Shown here: positions 13,979-22,380 of the stretch, piece by piece | Numbering within the stretch: position 1 is the first letter of the stretch | How the letters are laid out: each line of letters begins with the position of its first letter | NCBI GenBank assembly: GCA_024276815.1 | Contig: JAJRWM010000171.1 | Location: 1 to 27,017 of the forward strand | Direction: 5' to 3' | Length of the DNA stretch: 27,017 bases | Source of the DNA: a bacterium | GTDB taxonomy: Bacteria; JACRDZ01; JAJRWM01 | The notes under the pieces: model-generated | Databases searched by the model: none | What the model was told of the DNA's origin: nothing | The model's input: the letters and a program-made list of their open reading frames with translations, nothing else | Made by a program: the position numbers and the translations under genes

Positions 13979-15334
13979 ATGAGGCAGCTTAAGCCAGCTC
14001 AAATTATCGCTTTAAGCTTTGTTCTGCTAATATTGTTCGGTTCTTTTTTGTTGACTCTGCCGGTTTCCTCTGCCGAGGGCCGCGGGCTGGATTTTATCGA
14101 CGCGCTCTTTACCGCGACCAGCGCCGCTTGCGTCACCGGGCTGGTCGTTGTCGATACCGGCCGTTACTTTTCCCTGTTTGGCCAGTCGGTAATTCTGGTT
14201 CTGATCCAGTTGGGTGGTTTGGGTATCATGACCTTTTCCACCTTTTTTATTTTGCTGTTGGGGAAAAGAATGACCATCAAGGACAACCTGGTCATCAGGG
14301 ATGTTCTGAACCAGGAAGGCGTGGCCGGGATCGGTGGTTTGATAAAATATATCCTGGGCCTGACGTTTTTGTTCGAGGGGCTGGGCGCGCTGTTGCTCTT
14401 TGGCAATTTTTATTTTTTCGAGAACTTCAATCTGGCCCACGCTTCCTACTCGGCGGTCTTTCATTCCATTTCAGCTTTCTGCAATGCCGGTTTCTCTATT
14501 TATGAAACCAGTCTGATGGGCTTTAAAAGCAGTGTTTTTATTAATCTGGTGATCGCCGGCCTGATTATTTTCGGCGGTTTAGGTTTCGCGGTAATCATAG
14601 ATTTAAGAAAATTCCATTTCTGGCGTTCTGACCGCCTGCGGAACTGGAAAGGCACTAGTCTCCAGACCAAATCGGTTGTCTATACCTCAATCGCCTTGAT
14701 CTTGCTGGGCACTGTTTTACTTTTACTTTTTGAGTATAATAACACCCTGGCGGGAATGCCCTTCGGCCGGAAACTGACCGCGTCGTTTTACCAGTCAGTA
14801 ACCGCGCGCACCGCGGGTTTCAATACCTTGGCAATCGACAAACTGACCTCCCAGTCGCTTTTTTTGCTGGTGCTTCTCATGTTCATCGGCGCTTCTCCGG
14901 GGTCGACCGGCGGCGGGATCAAGACGACTACTTTTGTGGTCTTGATCGCCTCGGTTTACGCCATGCTCACAAGCTCTGATGATGTGGAGATATTGAAGCG
15001 GCGGCTACCCCGGAATGTGGTCAACAAGGCTTTATCCATCGTGGTAATCTCTGTCGTTGTCCTCTGTCTTTTTATTATGATATTATTAGTGACCGAACGA
15101 TTCGCGCATGGACGGGAAAGCTTTTTGCAGATTGTTTTTGAAATGGTGTCCGCCATGGGGACGGTCGGGCTTTCCACCGGCGTGACCCCGGAATTAAGTT
15201 ATATTGGAAGATTCGTGGTAATCATGGCGATGTTTATCGGCCGCATCGGTCCGATAACGCTGGCGCTGGCGATTGGCCAAAAAGAGAAGCGGGTTAATTA
15301 TCATTACGTGGAAGAACATATGATGGTAGGTTGA
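13979..15334 (+). CDS. ktrB: Potassium uptake protein, TrkH/KtrB-type membrane subunit
   Basis: An integral membrane K+ (or Na+-coupled K+) transporter of 451 residues with about 8-10 hydrophobic segments and four pore-loop repeats. The selectivity-filter regions are visible as TATSAACVTGLVV, FHSISAFCNAGFS, SVTARTAGFNT and SAMGTVGLSTG, each with the key glycine. The length and the opening QIIALSFVLLILFGSFLLTLP favour the KtrB branch over the longer TrkH. It starts 9 bases after rplT and ends one base before ktrA, so the two subunits are translationally linked. Its placement inside a translation operon suggests co-transcription with ribosomal-protein genes. Confidence 0.94.
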   Translation: MRQLKPAQIIALSFVLLILFGSFLLTLPVSSAEGRGLDFIDALFTATSAACVTGLVVVDTGRYFSLFGQSVILVLIQLGGLGIMTFSTFFILLLGKRMTIKDNLVIRDVLNQEGVAGIGGLIKYILGLTFLFEGLGALLLFGNFYFFENFNLAHASYSAVFHSISAFCNAGFSIYETSLMGFKSSVFINLVIAGLIIFGGLGFAVIIDLRKFHFWRSDRLRNWKGTSLQTKSVVYTSIALILLGTVLLLLFEYNNTLAGMPFGRKLTASFYQSVTARTAGFNTLAIDKLTSQSLFLLVLLMFIGASPGSTGGGIKTTTFVVLIASVYAMLTSSDDVEILKRRLPRNVVNKALSIVVISVVVLCLFIMILLVTERFAHGRESFLQIVFEMVSAMGTVGLSTGVTPELSYIGRFVVIMAMFIGRIGPITLALAIGQKEKRVNYHYVEEHMMVG

Positions 15335-15335
15335 G

Positions 15336-16025
15336 ATGAGGCAATTCGCGGTAATTGGTCTGGGGCGTTTTGGTTACAGCGTCGCCAAGACGTTAAGTGA
15401 AAATAACTGTGAAGTTCTGGCGATTGACCTGAACGAGGAAAACGTCAAGGCTGTCAGTTCCTTTGTGATTGAAGCGATTCAACTGGACGCCACCGATGAA
15501 ATGTCCTTGCGCTCGACCGGCATTCTGAATGTTGATGTCGCCGTTGTCAGTGTCGGCGATGACATGCTCTCGAGCATTCTCATCACGCTTCTTTTGAGGG
15601 ACATTGGCGTAAAACAGGTGGTCAGCAAGGCCGTGAGCCTTCAGCATGGCAAGATCCTGCAGAAAGTCGGCGCCGATAAAGTAGTCTTCCCCGAGCGGGA
15701 TATGGGAGTGCGGGTGGCGAACAGCCTGATCAGCCCGAACGTCTTGGAGCATATCGATGTCTCCAAAGGGCACAGCATTGTGGAAATCGTGGTGCCTCGT
15801 TCCTTCATTGGCAAATCGTTGATTGAGGTGGGCGTCAGGCATAACTTTGGTTTGAACATCATCGCTCTGAAGCGGTTGACTCCGGAAATTAACGAGGATG
15901 GCGAGATTGATCATATCGAGGAATTCGATATCACCCCCGACCCGGAAACGATCTTTGAGGATGGGGATTATCTGGTGGTCATCGGGCCGGAGGAAAATAT
16001 CAATAATCTGAGAAAAGTTGTTTAG
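15336..16025 (+). CDS. ktrA: Potassium uptake regulatory subunit, KtrA/TrkA (RCK) type
   Basis: Cytoplasmic gating subunit of the Ktr transporter. Residues 1-120 form an RCK_N Rossmann domain: FAVIGLGRFGYSVAKTL is the nucleotide-binding glycine motif, with an acidic strand end at LAIDLNE and VSVGDD following. Residues about 135-229 form the RCK_C ligand-binding domain (VEIVVPRSFIGKSLIEVGVR, then GDYLVVIGPEENINNL). The 229-residue length with one N and one C domain matches KtrA rather than the doubled TrkA. In the family, ring octamers open or close KtrB in response to ATP/ADP. It begins one base after the ktrB stop. Confidence 0.95.
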   Translation: MRQFAVIGLGRFGYSVAKTLSENNCEVLAIDLNEENVKAVSSFVIEAIQLDATDEMSLRSTGILNVDVAVVSVGDDMLSSILITLLLRDIGVKQVVSKAVSLQHGKILQKVGADKVVFPERDMGVRVANSLISPNVLEHIDVSKGHSIVEIVVPRSFIGKSLIEVGVRHNFGLNIIALKRLTPEINEDGEIDHIEEFDITPDPETIFEDGDYLVVIGPEENINNLRKVV

Positions 16026-16032
16026 GGAAAAA

Positions 16033-17049
16033 ATGCGAACACAATTAGCCGAGATTGAACAGGCAGCGCTCAGGGAAGCGAAGACGCTTGCCACGCTCAG
16101 GGAAGTGGAACAACTGAAGGTTAAGTACCTGGGGAAGAAAGGCCTGGTGACCGGTATTTTACGCGGCATGGGGCAGCTAAGCCCGGAGGAGAGGCCGCTG
16201 GTAGGTCAGTTGGCCAACCGGGTTAAAAAGGGGATCGAGTCCGCGCTTGATGAACTGGCGGGCAAACTGGCCCAAAAAGAGCTGGACGAAAAATTACTCA
16301 AAGAGAAAATTGATATCACTCTGCCGCCCCGCCTGATTAAGCTGGGGAAAAAACATATCCTGAGCCAGGTCAGGGAAGAGATAGAGGATGTCCTGATTGA
16401 AATGGGCTTCGCTATCGCTGAAGGGCCGGAAGTGGAACTGGATTACTATAACTTCAAGTCTCTCAACTTTCCCGACGAGCATCCGGCCCGGGACATGCAG
16501 GATACCTTTTATCTTCAGGACGACGTTTTGCTGAGGACGCATACTTCCTCGGTGCAGATCAGGACGATGGAGAAACTGAAACCGCCGGTAAAGATTATCT
16601 CTCCCGGGAAAGTTTACCGCTGTGACTATGATAACACCCACTCCCCGATGTTTATGCAGGTGGAAGGTTTATATGTCGATAAGGGTGTGACCTTCGCCCA
16701 GTTAAAGGGCGTACTCAATCTTTTCTACCGCAAGATCTTCGGTGAAGAAGTGAAAACCCGTTTCCGTCCCAGTTTTTTCCCGTTCACCGAGCCCAGCGCC
16801 GAAGTTGACGTGAGCTGCGTTATCTGCCGGGGAGAGGGTTGCCGGGTTTGCCAGGGGACCGGCTGGCTGGAAATTATGGGCGCCGGTATGGTTGATCCGA
16901 ACGTGTTTGATTTTGTTGGCTACGATTCCGAAGAGTACAGCGGCTTCGCCTTTGGGCTGGGCGTTGACCGGGTCGCCATGCTTAAATACGGGATCGATAA
17001 TATTCGTCTGCTATATGAAAATGATTTGCGTTTTTTAAGACAATTCTAA
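16033..17049 (+). CDS. pheS: Phenylalanyl-tRNA synthetase alpha subunit
   Basis: Catalytic subunit of the (alpha-beta)2 enzyme that charges tRNA-Phe. It has an N-terminal coiled-coil tRNA-binding arm (residues about 1-85, with VKYLGKKGLVTGILRGM). The class II catalytic core follows, with motif 2-like FRPSFFPFTEPSAEVDVSC and motif 3 GFAFGLGVDRVAMLKYGI. A cysteine set (CVIC...GCRVCQGTGW) typical of bacterial PheS is present. It is 338 residues long, the family norm. ATG 16033 follows AGGGA in the ktrA stop region; an in-frame TTG at 16018 lacks a ribosome binding site. pheT follows after about 209 bases that contain repeat copy B, so the usual tight pheS-pheT coupling is broken here. Confidence 0.97.
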   Translation: MRTQLAEIEQAALREAKTLATLREVEQLKVKYLGKKGLVTGILRGMGQLSPEERPLVGQLANRVKKGIESALDELAGKLAQKELDEKLLKEKIDITLPPRLIKLGKKHILSQVREEIEDVLIEMGFAIAEGPEVELDYYNFKSLNFPDEHPARDMQDTFYLQDDVLLRTHTSSVQIRTMEKLKPPVKIISPGKVYRCDYDNTHSPMFMQVEGLYVDKGVTFAQLKGVLNLFYRKIFGEEVKTRFRPSFFPFTEPSAEVDVSCVICRGEGCRVCQGTGWLEIMGAGMVDPNVFDFVGYDSEEYSGFAFGLGVDRVAMLKYGIDNIRLLYENDLRFLRQF

Positions 17050-17105
17050 AGTGGATTTCAAGCTTATGCGAGGTTTTTTTGCCAACAGGGCCAACTTATA
17101 TTTTT

Positions 17106-17221
17106 GTAAGGCGTCAGTCTTCCGGGGAAAAGACCTTATTTGTCATTCCCGTGCCAACGGGAATCCACTAGATTCCTGCATACGCTGGAATGACATTACT
17201 GGTTCCCCCGCATCGCCTTAC
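17106..17221 (+). repeat. Dispersed repeat family 2, copy B (MITE-like)
   Basis: Near-identical to 5699-5803 over its first 104 bases. It has perfect terminal inverted repeats: TGTAAGGCG at 17105-17113 and CGCCTTACA at 17214-17222. The core (17141-17195) contains TGTCATTCC and its complement GGAATGACA at its borders. It has no coding capacity of its own. It is inserted between pheS and pheT, ending 37 bases before the pheT ATG. Confidence 0.88.
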
Positions 17222-17258
17222 ATAAGGTTTTAATTTGTTTTAAGGAAAAGAAAGCATT

Positions 17259-19661
17259 ATGAAAATAAGTCTGAACTGGTTAAGAGATTTTGTTGATTTT
17301 GAGCTGTCCGCCGAGGAACTGGCTCATGGTTTGACTATGCTGGGGCTGGAAGTTGAGGGTATTGAATATCCGGGGCGGGATCTGGACAAGGTCGTTGTTG
17401 GCCGGTTGTTGAGCGTTGAGCCTCACCCGGACGCCGACCGGCTCAGCTATTGCGCCGTTGATACCGGGGCAGAAAAGCTGGATATTGTCTGCGGGGCGAA
17501 AAACATCAGCGTGGGGGACATGGTGCCGGTAGCTTTGGTCGGGGCGAAGCTGCCAAACGGGCTGAAGATCAAGCAGTCAAAAATTCGCGGCCTGGTCTCT
17601 AACGGTATGCTTTGTTCGGCTAAAGAACTGGAACTGGATGAAGACGCCGATGGAATCTACCTCCTGCCGGGCGCCGCTCCTCTTGGAGCCAAGCTCAGCG
17701 AATATTTGCATCTGGAGGACGTGGTTCTCGATATTGGCCTGACGCCTAACCGGGGCGACTGTCTGAGTATTCTGGGTATTGCCCGTGAAGTCGCCGCGCT
17801 TTGCAGGACAACCTTGAAAATGCCGGAGATTGATTTTTCGGAAGGCGGTCAGGAGGTCGGCGCGTCGGCCAGGGTGGAGATCGAGGCGCCTGAACTGTGT
17901 CCCCGTTACGCCGCCCGGGTTATTAAGGGAGTGACCATCAGGGAATCGCCCTTGTGGTTGCGGGCGCGGTTACGGGCGGTGGGCTTACGGCCGATCAACA
18001 ATGTGGTTGACGTTACCAACTATGTTTTGTGGGAACTGGGCCATCCCTTGCACGCCTTTGATTATGATCAACTGGCCGGACATAAAATTGTGGTCAAGCG
18101 GGCGCGCGACCAGGAAAAATTCACGACGCTTGACGGCGTCGAGCGGGAACTTGACCCGGATGACCTGGTTATCTGTGACGGTGAGAAAGCGGTTGCCTTG
18201 GCCGGCGTCATGGGTGGCGAAAACTCGGAAGTCTCGGAAAAGACTGCTAATATTCTGCTCGAAAGCGCTTTTTTTAAGCCGCAAAGCGTACATCGGACCA
18301 GTAAAAAACTGGGGCTGGAGAGTGAGGCGTCGCACCGTTTCGCCCGCGGCGCTGATATTGAGGGGTTGATTATCGCTCTGGAGCGGGCGGCACAGCTGAT
18401 AAGTCAACTCGCCGGCGGTGAAATAGCCCGGGGCCGGCTGGATGTTTATCCCGGTAAATCGGAGCCTTTAATTGTTACTTTACGTCCCACCCGGGTCAAT
18501 AAGATTCTTGGCGCCGCTATTGAGAAATCTGCGATCGAGGGTTTTCTCAGACAACTGAGCTTCCGAATAGAGCCTGATGGCGATAATTTCCGGGTCCGGA
18601 TTCCCGCTCACCGACATGATCTTACCAGGGAAATTGATTTAATCGAGGAGATCGCCCGCCTGTACGGCTATGATAATATCCCCTCTGAGTTAATGGGCAA
18701 CCAGGTTTTGACTAATGAGAATCGGGCTTATAAAACCAAGCGCCGGCTCAAGGATATCGTTCTTCATTTCGGTTTGGATGAGATTGTGACCTACAGTTTC
18801 ATTGATCCTGATTCGGTGACCAAACTTAACTTGCCGGCGAATCACGTAACAAGAAAAATGGTACAATTAGCTAATCCCCTGACGGAGAAACAGGCCGTTT
18901 TGCGGACCTCGCTTGTTCCCGGGATTCTGGCTACCTTGTGTCATAATGAATTTCAGCAGAACAGGCAGGGTAAAATATTCGAGTTAGGCAAGGTTTTCCG
19001 GCCGCGCGGGAACGGGAAACTGCCGTCAGAACCGGTATTTTTAGCCGGTGCGTTAAGCGGGAAGCGGGAAGTTGACGCCAGTTACAGCGATTCGGGGAAA
19101 GTTGATTTTTTTGATTTAAAGGCGATAATTATTACTTTGGCGGATAGTCTGGATATTCCCGCGCCTGATTTCAGCGTCGCCGGCGTTGACAGCTATTATC
19201 ATCCCGGCATGTCAGCCGTCGTTCTGGTCGAGGGAAAAAAGGTCGGTCAGCTTGGCGCTTTGCATCCGGTCGTGCAAGAGAATTTCCAGTTGACGGAGGA
19301 TGTCTATCTTTTCGAGCTTAATCTGGATCTGCTTCTGGGCTGTTCGGCGGCGCCTAAAAAGTACCGGTCGTTTGCCCGTTATCCGGCGGTAAACCGGGAC
19401 CTGGCCCTGGTTGTGGCTGAGGAAAAAAGTGTTGGCGAAATTACGGATATTGTCTGGCAGAGCGGCGGTAAACATCTGGAAAAAGTTGAGCTGTTTGATG
19501 TTTACCGGGGGCAGCCGATTCCTCAAGGCCACAAGAGTCTGGCTTTTTCCTTCAGTTTCCGTTCCCGGGAAGGCACCTTGACGGATTTGGAAGTTAATGA
19601 CCGCTACCAGAGGATAGTCGAGAAATTGACGAAGCTGACTGGAGCCGAGGTAAGGCAATAA
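17259..19661 (+). CDS. pheT: Phenylalanyl-tRNA synthetase beta subunit
   Basis: Structural, editing and tRNA-binding subunit partnering PheS. It is 800 residues, the family norm. Domains in order: the N-terminal B1 core (MKISLNWLRDFVDF), an OB-fold tRNA-binding (EMAP-like) domain at about 40-150 (VVVGRLLSVEPHPDADRLSYC), the B3/B4 editing region at about 205-385 (RPINNVVDVTNYVLWELGHP, VMGGENSEVS, SEASHRFARG), B5 at about 405-475, the catalytic-like module with motif remnants (NPLTEKQAVLRTSLVPGIL), and the C-terminal anticodon-binding FDX-ACB domain (FARYPAVNRDLALVV). A weak AAGGA lies about 13 bases before the ATG. It is followed 2 bases later by a coiled-coil gene and then zapA. Confidence 0.97.
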   Translation: MKISLNWLRDFVDFELSAEELAHGLTMLGLEVEGIEYPGRDLDKVVVGRLLSVEPHPDADRLSYCAVDTGAEKLDIVCGAKNISVGDMVPVALVGAKLPNGLKIKQSKIRGLVSNGMLCSAKELELDEDADGIYLLPGAAPLGAKLSEYLHLEDVVLDIGLTPNRGDCLSILGIAREVAALCRTTLKMPEIDFSEGGQEVGASARVEIEAPELCPRYAARVIKGVTIRESPLWLRARLRAVGLRPINNVVDVTNYVLWELGHPLHAFDYDQLAGHKIVVKRARDQEKFTTLDGVERELDPDDLVICDGEKAVALAGVMGGENSEVSEKTANILLESAFFKPQSVHRTSKKLGLESEASHRFARGADIEGLIIALERAAQLISQLAGGEIARGRLDVYPGKSEPLIVTLRPTRVNKILGAAIEKSAIEGFLRQLSFRIEPDGDNFRVRIPAHRHDLTREIDLIEEIARLYGYDNIPSELMGNQVLTNENRAYKTKRRLKDIVLHFGLDEIVTYSFIDPDSVTKLNLPANHVTRKMVQLANPLTEKQAVLRTSLVPGILATLCHNEFQQNRQGKIFELGKVFRPRGNGKLPSEPVFLAGALSGKREVDASYSDSGKVDFFDLKAIIITLADSLDIPAPDFSVAGVDSYYHPGMSAVVLVEGKKVGQLGALHPVVQENFQLTEDVYLFELNLDLLLGCSAAPKKYRSFARYPAVNRDLALVVAEEKSVGEITDIVWQSGGKHLEKVELFDVYRGQPIPQGHKSLAFSFSFRSREGTLTDLEVNDRYQRIVEKLTKLTGAEVRQ

Positions 19662-19663
19662 TT

Positions 19664-19942
19664 ATGAAAGAAAAATTTGAGCTGCTTAGTCAGAGTGTTG
19701 TCGAACTGCTGGAAGCTTTTCGGATGGTAAAGGATGAGAACGGTCGGTTGACCGACGCGGTTGCTGAATTGACCAGGGCCAAGCGGGAACTGGAAGAAAG
19801 AATGGCTTACCAGGTCAAACTGATCGAGGCTTTGCAGAGCGATAATGAGCGTGCCGGCGACCAAATGAAAGCCGCCCGGGCCAAGGTTGAGAAAATAGAC
19901 GGCCTGATCGCGGTTATTGAACAGGCCCAGGGTAAATCTTAG
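19664..19942 (+). CDS. Small coiled-coil protein next to zapA
   Basis: A 92-residue, highly charged protein predicted to be one long helix. Heptad-like runs span residues about 1-70 (for example LVSQ-like starts, VVELLEAFRMVKDENGRLTD and LTRAKRELEERMAYQVKLIE). It has no membrane segment, cysteine motif or enzyme signature. Size and composition recall ZapB/DUF904-type division coiled coils, and its position between pheT and zapA supports a division-related role. The sequence alone cannot prove the family. It starts 2 bases after the pheT stop, so translation is probably coupled. Confidence 0.75.
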   Translation: MKEKFELLSQSVVELLEAFRMVKDENGRLTDAVAELTRAKRELEERMAYQVKLIEALQSDNERAGDQMKAARAKVEKIDGLIAVIEQAQGKS

Positions 19943-19951
19943 GGGGAAGGT

Positions 19952-20236
19952 ATGAAAGATAAGAGTCATTCTTCGGTGCCGGTGGAAATCTTCGGTAGTG
20001 AATACACCATTAAGGGCGTCGCTCAACCGGAGTATGTCAAAAACCTGGCTCAATATGTTGATAGCAAGATGCGGGAAATTACCGAGAATACGGCAACGAT
20101 ATCTTCGACCAAGGTCGCGATTTTAGCGGCTCTCAATATTGCCGATGAATTTCATCAGATACGTTCTCTGGTTGAGGAAGACGAAGAGTTTTTCCGGCGG
20201 AAGAGTGATTGGTTGATTAATCAGATCAATGATTAA
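19952..20236 (+). CDS. zapA: Cell division protein ZapA
   Basis: ZapA binds FtsZ and cross-links protofilaments at the division ring. The 94-residue sequence shows the N-terminal globular motif VPVEIFGSEYTIKG, the AQPEYVKNLAQYVDSKM helix and a long C-terminal coiled coil (ILAALNIADEFHQIRSLVEE and on). AGGGGGAAGG lies just before the ATG. It sits 9 bases after the coiled-coil gene. Many bacteria have a 6S RNA directly after zapA; here a glycosyltransferase gene intervenes and the 6S RNA comes 1.7 kb later. Confidence 0.92.
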   Translation: MKDKSHSSVPVEIFGSEYTIKGVAQPEYVKNLAQYVDSKMREITENTATISSTKVAILAALNIADEFHQIRSLVEEDEEFFRRKSDWLINQIND

Positions 20237-20299
20237 TTGAAAAAACAATCTTCCCATGACTGACCAAGGAGTGGTTATTGTGCCCGGGGGATTGTAGCT

Positions 20300-21919
20300 A
20301 TGGCTTTCTCGCTGGCTTCCCGCAAGCAGTCGCTGGTTATCTGTTCCCTGATTTTTCTTTATTTCGCGCTTCTTCTTTTCTACGTGATAATGACTCAGCG
20401 TGGTGTTCATTTTGATGACGCGTTTATCACGTACCGTTACGCGAGGAATCTGGCTGACGGCGCCGGGATAACCTGGAATATCGGTCAGCGGCCGACTGAG
20501 GGTTACACTAATTTTCTGCTGGTCATCCTGCTCGCTCCTTTTATCAGGCTGGGTCTTGATCCTTTCTGGCTGACCCGTTTCTTGAATATCCTCGCCATTC
20601 TGGCTTCGGCGGTCGTTCTTTTCAACATCGGGCGGGAATATTTTCAGATGAACAGGGTCTCGGCTTTTTTAGCCGCGGTAATCATGTTGCATCCCATCGG
20701 CGCCTATGCCGCCATGCTGGGTCTGGAGACCTGTCTCTACACTTTTGCCCTGCTCCTGGTTTTATTTTACTATAATAGTTATTTGACGAAGAAAAACAAA
20801 CGTTATCTGCTTTATTTCGGTTTGAGTTCCCTGGCGGTTTTCTGGCTGCGTCCCGAGGGGATGTTGCTGGTCATTATTTGCCTGGCGAATTTTTTCTGGC
20901 ATCGGCGTTCGCTGGACTGGCGGGAAATCGGTTCGGCTCTCTTGCCCGCGTTTTTTCTGCCGCTGATAGTTTATCTGGTCTGGAAATACTGGTACTTCGG
21001 CGATCTTTTCCCCAATCCCTACTATTTAAAGGTCAGCGGCTCATTTTTCTCCGATTTGGGCTATAAAAGCGTCAGCAAGTACCTGACCTTGATGAGCCCT
21101 TTATTAATTCTGGGCTTGATATCATTCTTCCTTGAGGAGAGCCGCAATACCCTGATGGTTGTGACCGCGATTTTTGTTCTGGTCAATATTTTATTCTTTC
21201 TCCGGGTTGACACCATAATGGATTACCACAACCGTTTTCTTTATCCTTTGACCCCGATGCTGGTTGTGTTGGCTTTACCGGTTTTGAAGATCGGGTTTGA
21301 GGGTGTGGGTCGGAATCAGGGTAACATCATAGTAAAAATGGTTGTCTTGGTATTGTTTTTCACGATTATAATCGGTCGGGATTACGACGCGAAGGACCGG
21401 TTTTTTGTTTTCACTCTTTCGAAAATGAAAATGATGAAAACGCCGGTTAATATTTTCTATAAAGAGTATCTTGTCGCCAACCAACTGGCCAGGTATCCTG
21501 GTATCAGGAATTTGAAAATCGCGATACCCGACGCCGGTCTGATTCCTTATTATACCCGGGCTCAGGTCCTGGACGTGGTGGGGCTGAACGATACTTTTAT
21601 TTCCCGGGAGAAGAATCTTGGCAAGCTGATCAATTATTATTTAGATCAAAAACCGGATCTGGCGTTCATGCCGGCCCGGGCCAACTGGCTGCGGATTGGC
21701 CACGGGCCTTTGGGTGATTATAGCGTGCTGGCGCGCGACAGCCGTTGGGCCGACTATACTTACGCCGGCACGGTCAATGTGATTTACTATTATTATCATT
21801 TGTTTGTGCGCAACAACTACCTCAAATCAAAGCAGTTGCGTAACTTTTTGCGGCTCTACGTCGTGGAGCGCTATCTTGATCCTTTCCCCTTGCCAATGGG
21901 TGGTGGGAAAAGCCGCTAA
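20300..21919 (+). CDS. GT-C-type membrane glycosyltransferase (putative)
   Basis: A 539-residue polytopic membrane protein. After the first hydrophobic helix (about residues 10-31) comes HFDDAFITYRYARNLADGAG with GYTNF further on (about 38-72). An acidic pair in the first extracytoplasmic loop is the hallmark of GT-C enzymes that use lipid-linked sugars, such as arabinosyl- and mannosyltransferases. About ten further hydrophobic segments run to residue 370. The C-terminal 170 residues are soluble and probably periplasmic. The substrate cannot be inferred, though the FDDAFITYRYARN stretch resembles AftB/PMT-like families. The start is ATG 20300 behind GGGGGA. It lies 63 bases after zapA and just before the 6S RNA promoter. 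Confidence 0.72.
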   Translation: MAFSLASRKQSLVICSLIFLYFALLLFYVIMTQRGVHFDDAFITYRYARNLADGAGITWNIGQRPTEGYTNFLLVILLAPFIRLGLDPFWLTRFLNILAILASAVVLFNIGREYFQMNRVSAFLAAVIMLHPIGAYAAMLGLETCLYTFALLLVLFYYNSYLTKKNKRYLLYFGLSSLAVFWLRPEGMLLVIICLANFFWHRRSLDWREIGSALLPAFFLPLIVYLVWKYWYFGDLFPNPYYLKVSGSFFSDLGYKSVSKYLTLMSPLLILGLISFFLEESRNTLMVVTAIFVLVNILFFLRVDTIMDYHNRFLYPLTPMLVVLALPVLKIGFEGVGRNQGNIIVKMVVLVLFFTIIIGRDYDAKDRFFVFTLSKMKMMKTPVNIFYKEYLVANQLARYPGIRNLKIAIPDAGLIPYYTRAQVLDVVGLNDTFISREKNLGKLINYYLDQKPDLAFMPARANWLRIGHGPLGDYSVLARDSRWADYTYAGTVNVIYYYYHLFVRNNYLKSKQLRNFLRLYVVERYLDPFPLPMGGGKSR

Positions 21920-21924
21920 AAATC

Positions 21925-21952
21925 TTTACAATTATTTTTGGATATGTTAAAT
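21925..21952 (+). promoter_or_regulatory. Predicted promoter of the 6S RNA
   Basis: TTTACA (21925-21930) and TTAAAT (21947-21952) are 16 bases apart; shifting the -10 to TAAATT at 21948 gives 17. The predicted start at about 21959-21961 coincides with the 5' end of the folded RNA. Confidence 0.6.
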
Positions 21953-21960
21953 TTAATCAA

Positions 21961-22145
21961 GGCCCTGCCGTGCTCGTGATGTTACGATATTTTTGAGCCA
22001 ACACAATTTTTAGGGACCTTGGCTTTAGTTGTGGAATTAAGCCACTCACAAGGTGGATTACGGAAGCAGTTAAGAGGGGACCCACCTGCTTTATCTTAAT
22101 ATAAGCAGGTTCAAAAACATGGTAGCACACGGCACTTGGCGGGGA
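21961..22145 (+). ncRNA. ssrS: 6S RNA
   Basis: A gene-free stretch that folds into the long-hairpin layout of 6S RNA, which binds sigma70 RNA polymerase and mimics an open promoter. The closing stem is TGCCGTG (21966-21972) with CACGGCA (22128-22134), flanked by CCC and GGGG. AGCCAA (21996-22001) pairs with TTGGCT (22019-22024) within the region of the central bubble. The apical arm CCTGCTT...AAGCAGG (22085-22109) is strong. The opening CCCTGCCGTGCTCGTGATGTT with downstream GAGCCAACAC is typical of 6S sequences I know. The length of about 185 bases is right, and zapA lies nearby, a common neighbour. A promoter precedes it. The exact ends are estimated. Confidence 0.8.
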
Positions 22146-22319
22146 ACTTTATCTCTTTGCTGATCAAAAGCTATCCCGACGTCTTCTTTTCGAGGGATGA
22201 GGTCTTCATTTGTTAAGTTCCGCTCTGCCTTTCCTTGCTTTACTTTTATCTTATATCTGATCGAAAAACGCTTTAAGATGGGGTACGATGTTCCTTCCCT
22301 GTGAAAGCCAATGCCATGG
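22146..22319 (+). other. Spacer between 6S RNA and the DUF1015 promoter
   Basis: No ORF of real quality and no T-tailed terminator. A weak ATCCC/GGGAT hairpin around 22172-22199 is the only candidate structure for ending 6S transcription. Confidence 0.35.
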
Positions 22320-22348
22320 TTGACAAACGGGGTGAATTTTGCTATATT
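22320..22348 (+). promoter_or_regulatory. Near-consensus sigma70 promoter of the DUF1015 gene
   Basis: TTGACA (22320-22325), a spacer of exactly 17 bases, then TATATT (22343-22348). The expected start near 22355 gives a leader of only about 26 bases, holding the GAGGAG ribosome binding site. This is the best promoter match in the window. Confidence 0.75.
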
Positions 22349-22380
22349 CTCTAAAATTTGTCAGAGGAGATTTAAACCAC

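Noticed and set aside
15393-16169. Long minus-strand ORF of 258 codons
   Set aside because: It is fully antisense to ktrA and the start of pheS, both clear family members. Its protein shows no motif, so it is a shadow frame.
17051-17233. 60-residue + strand ORF between pheS and pheT
   Set aside because: It runs through the non-coding repeat copy B, has no ribosome binding site, and its predicted protein has no recognisable features.
20237-20299. 6S RNA directly after zapA
   Set aside because: The gap is only 63 bases and does not fold into the 6S layout. The true candidate is at 21961-22145.
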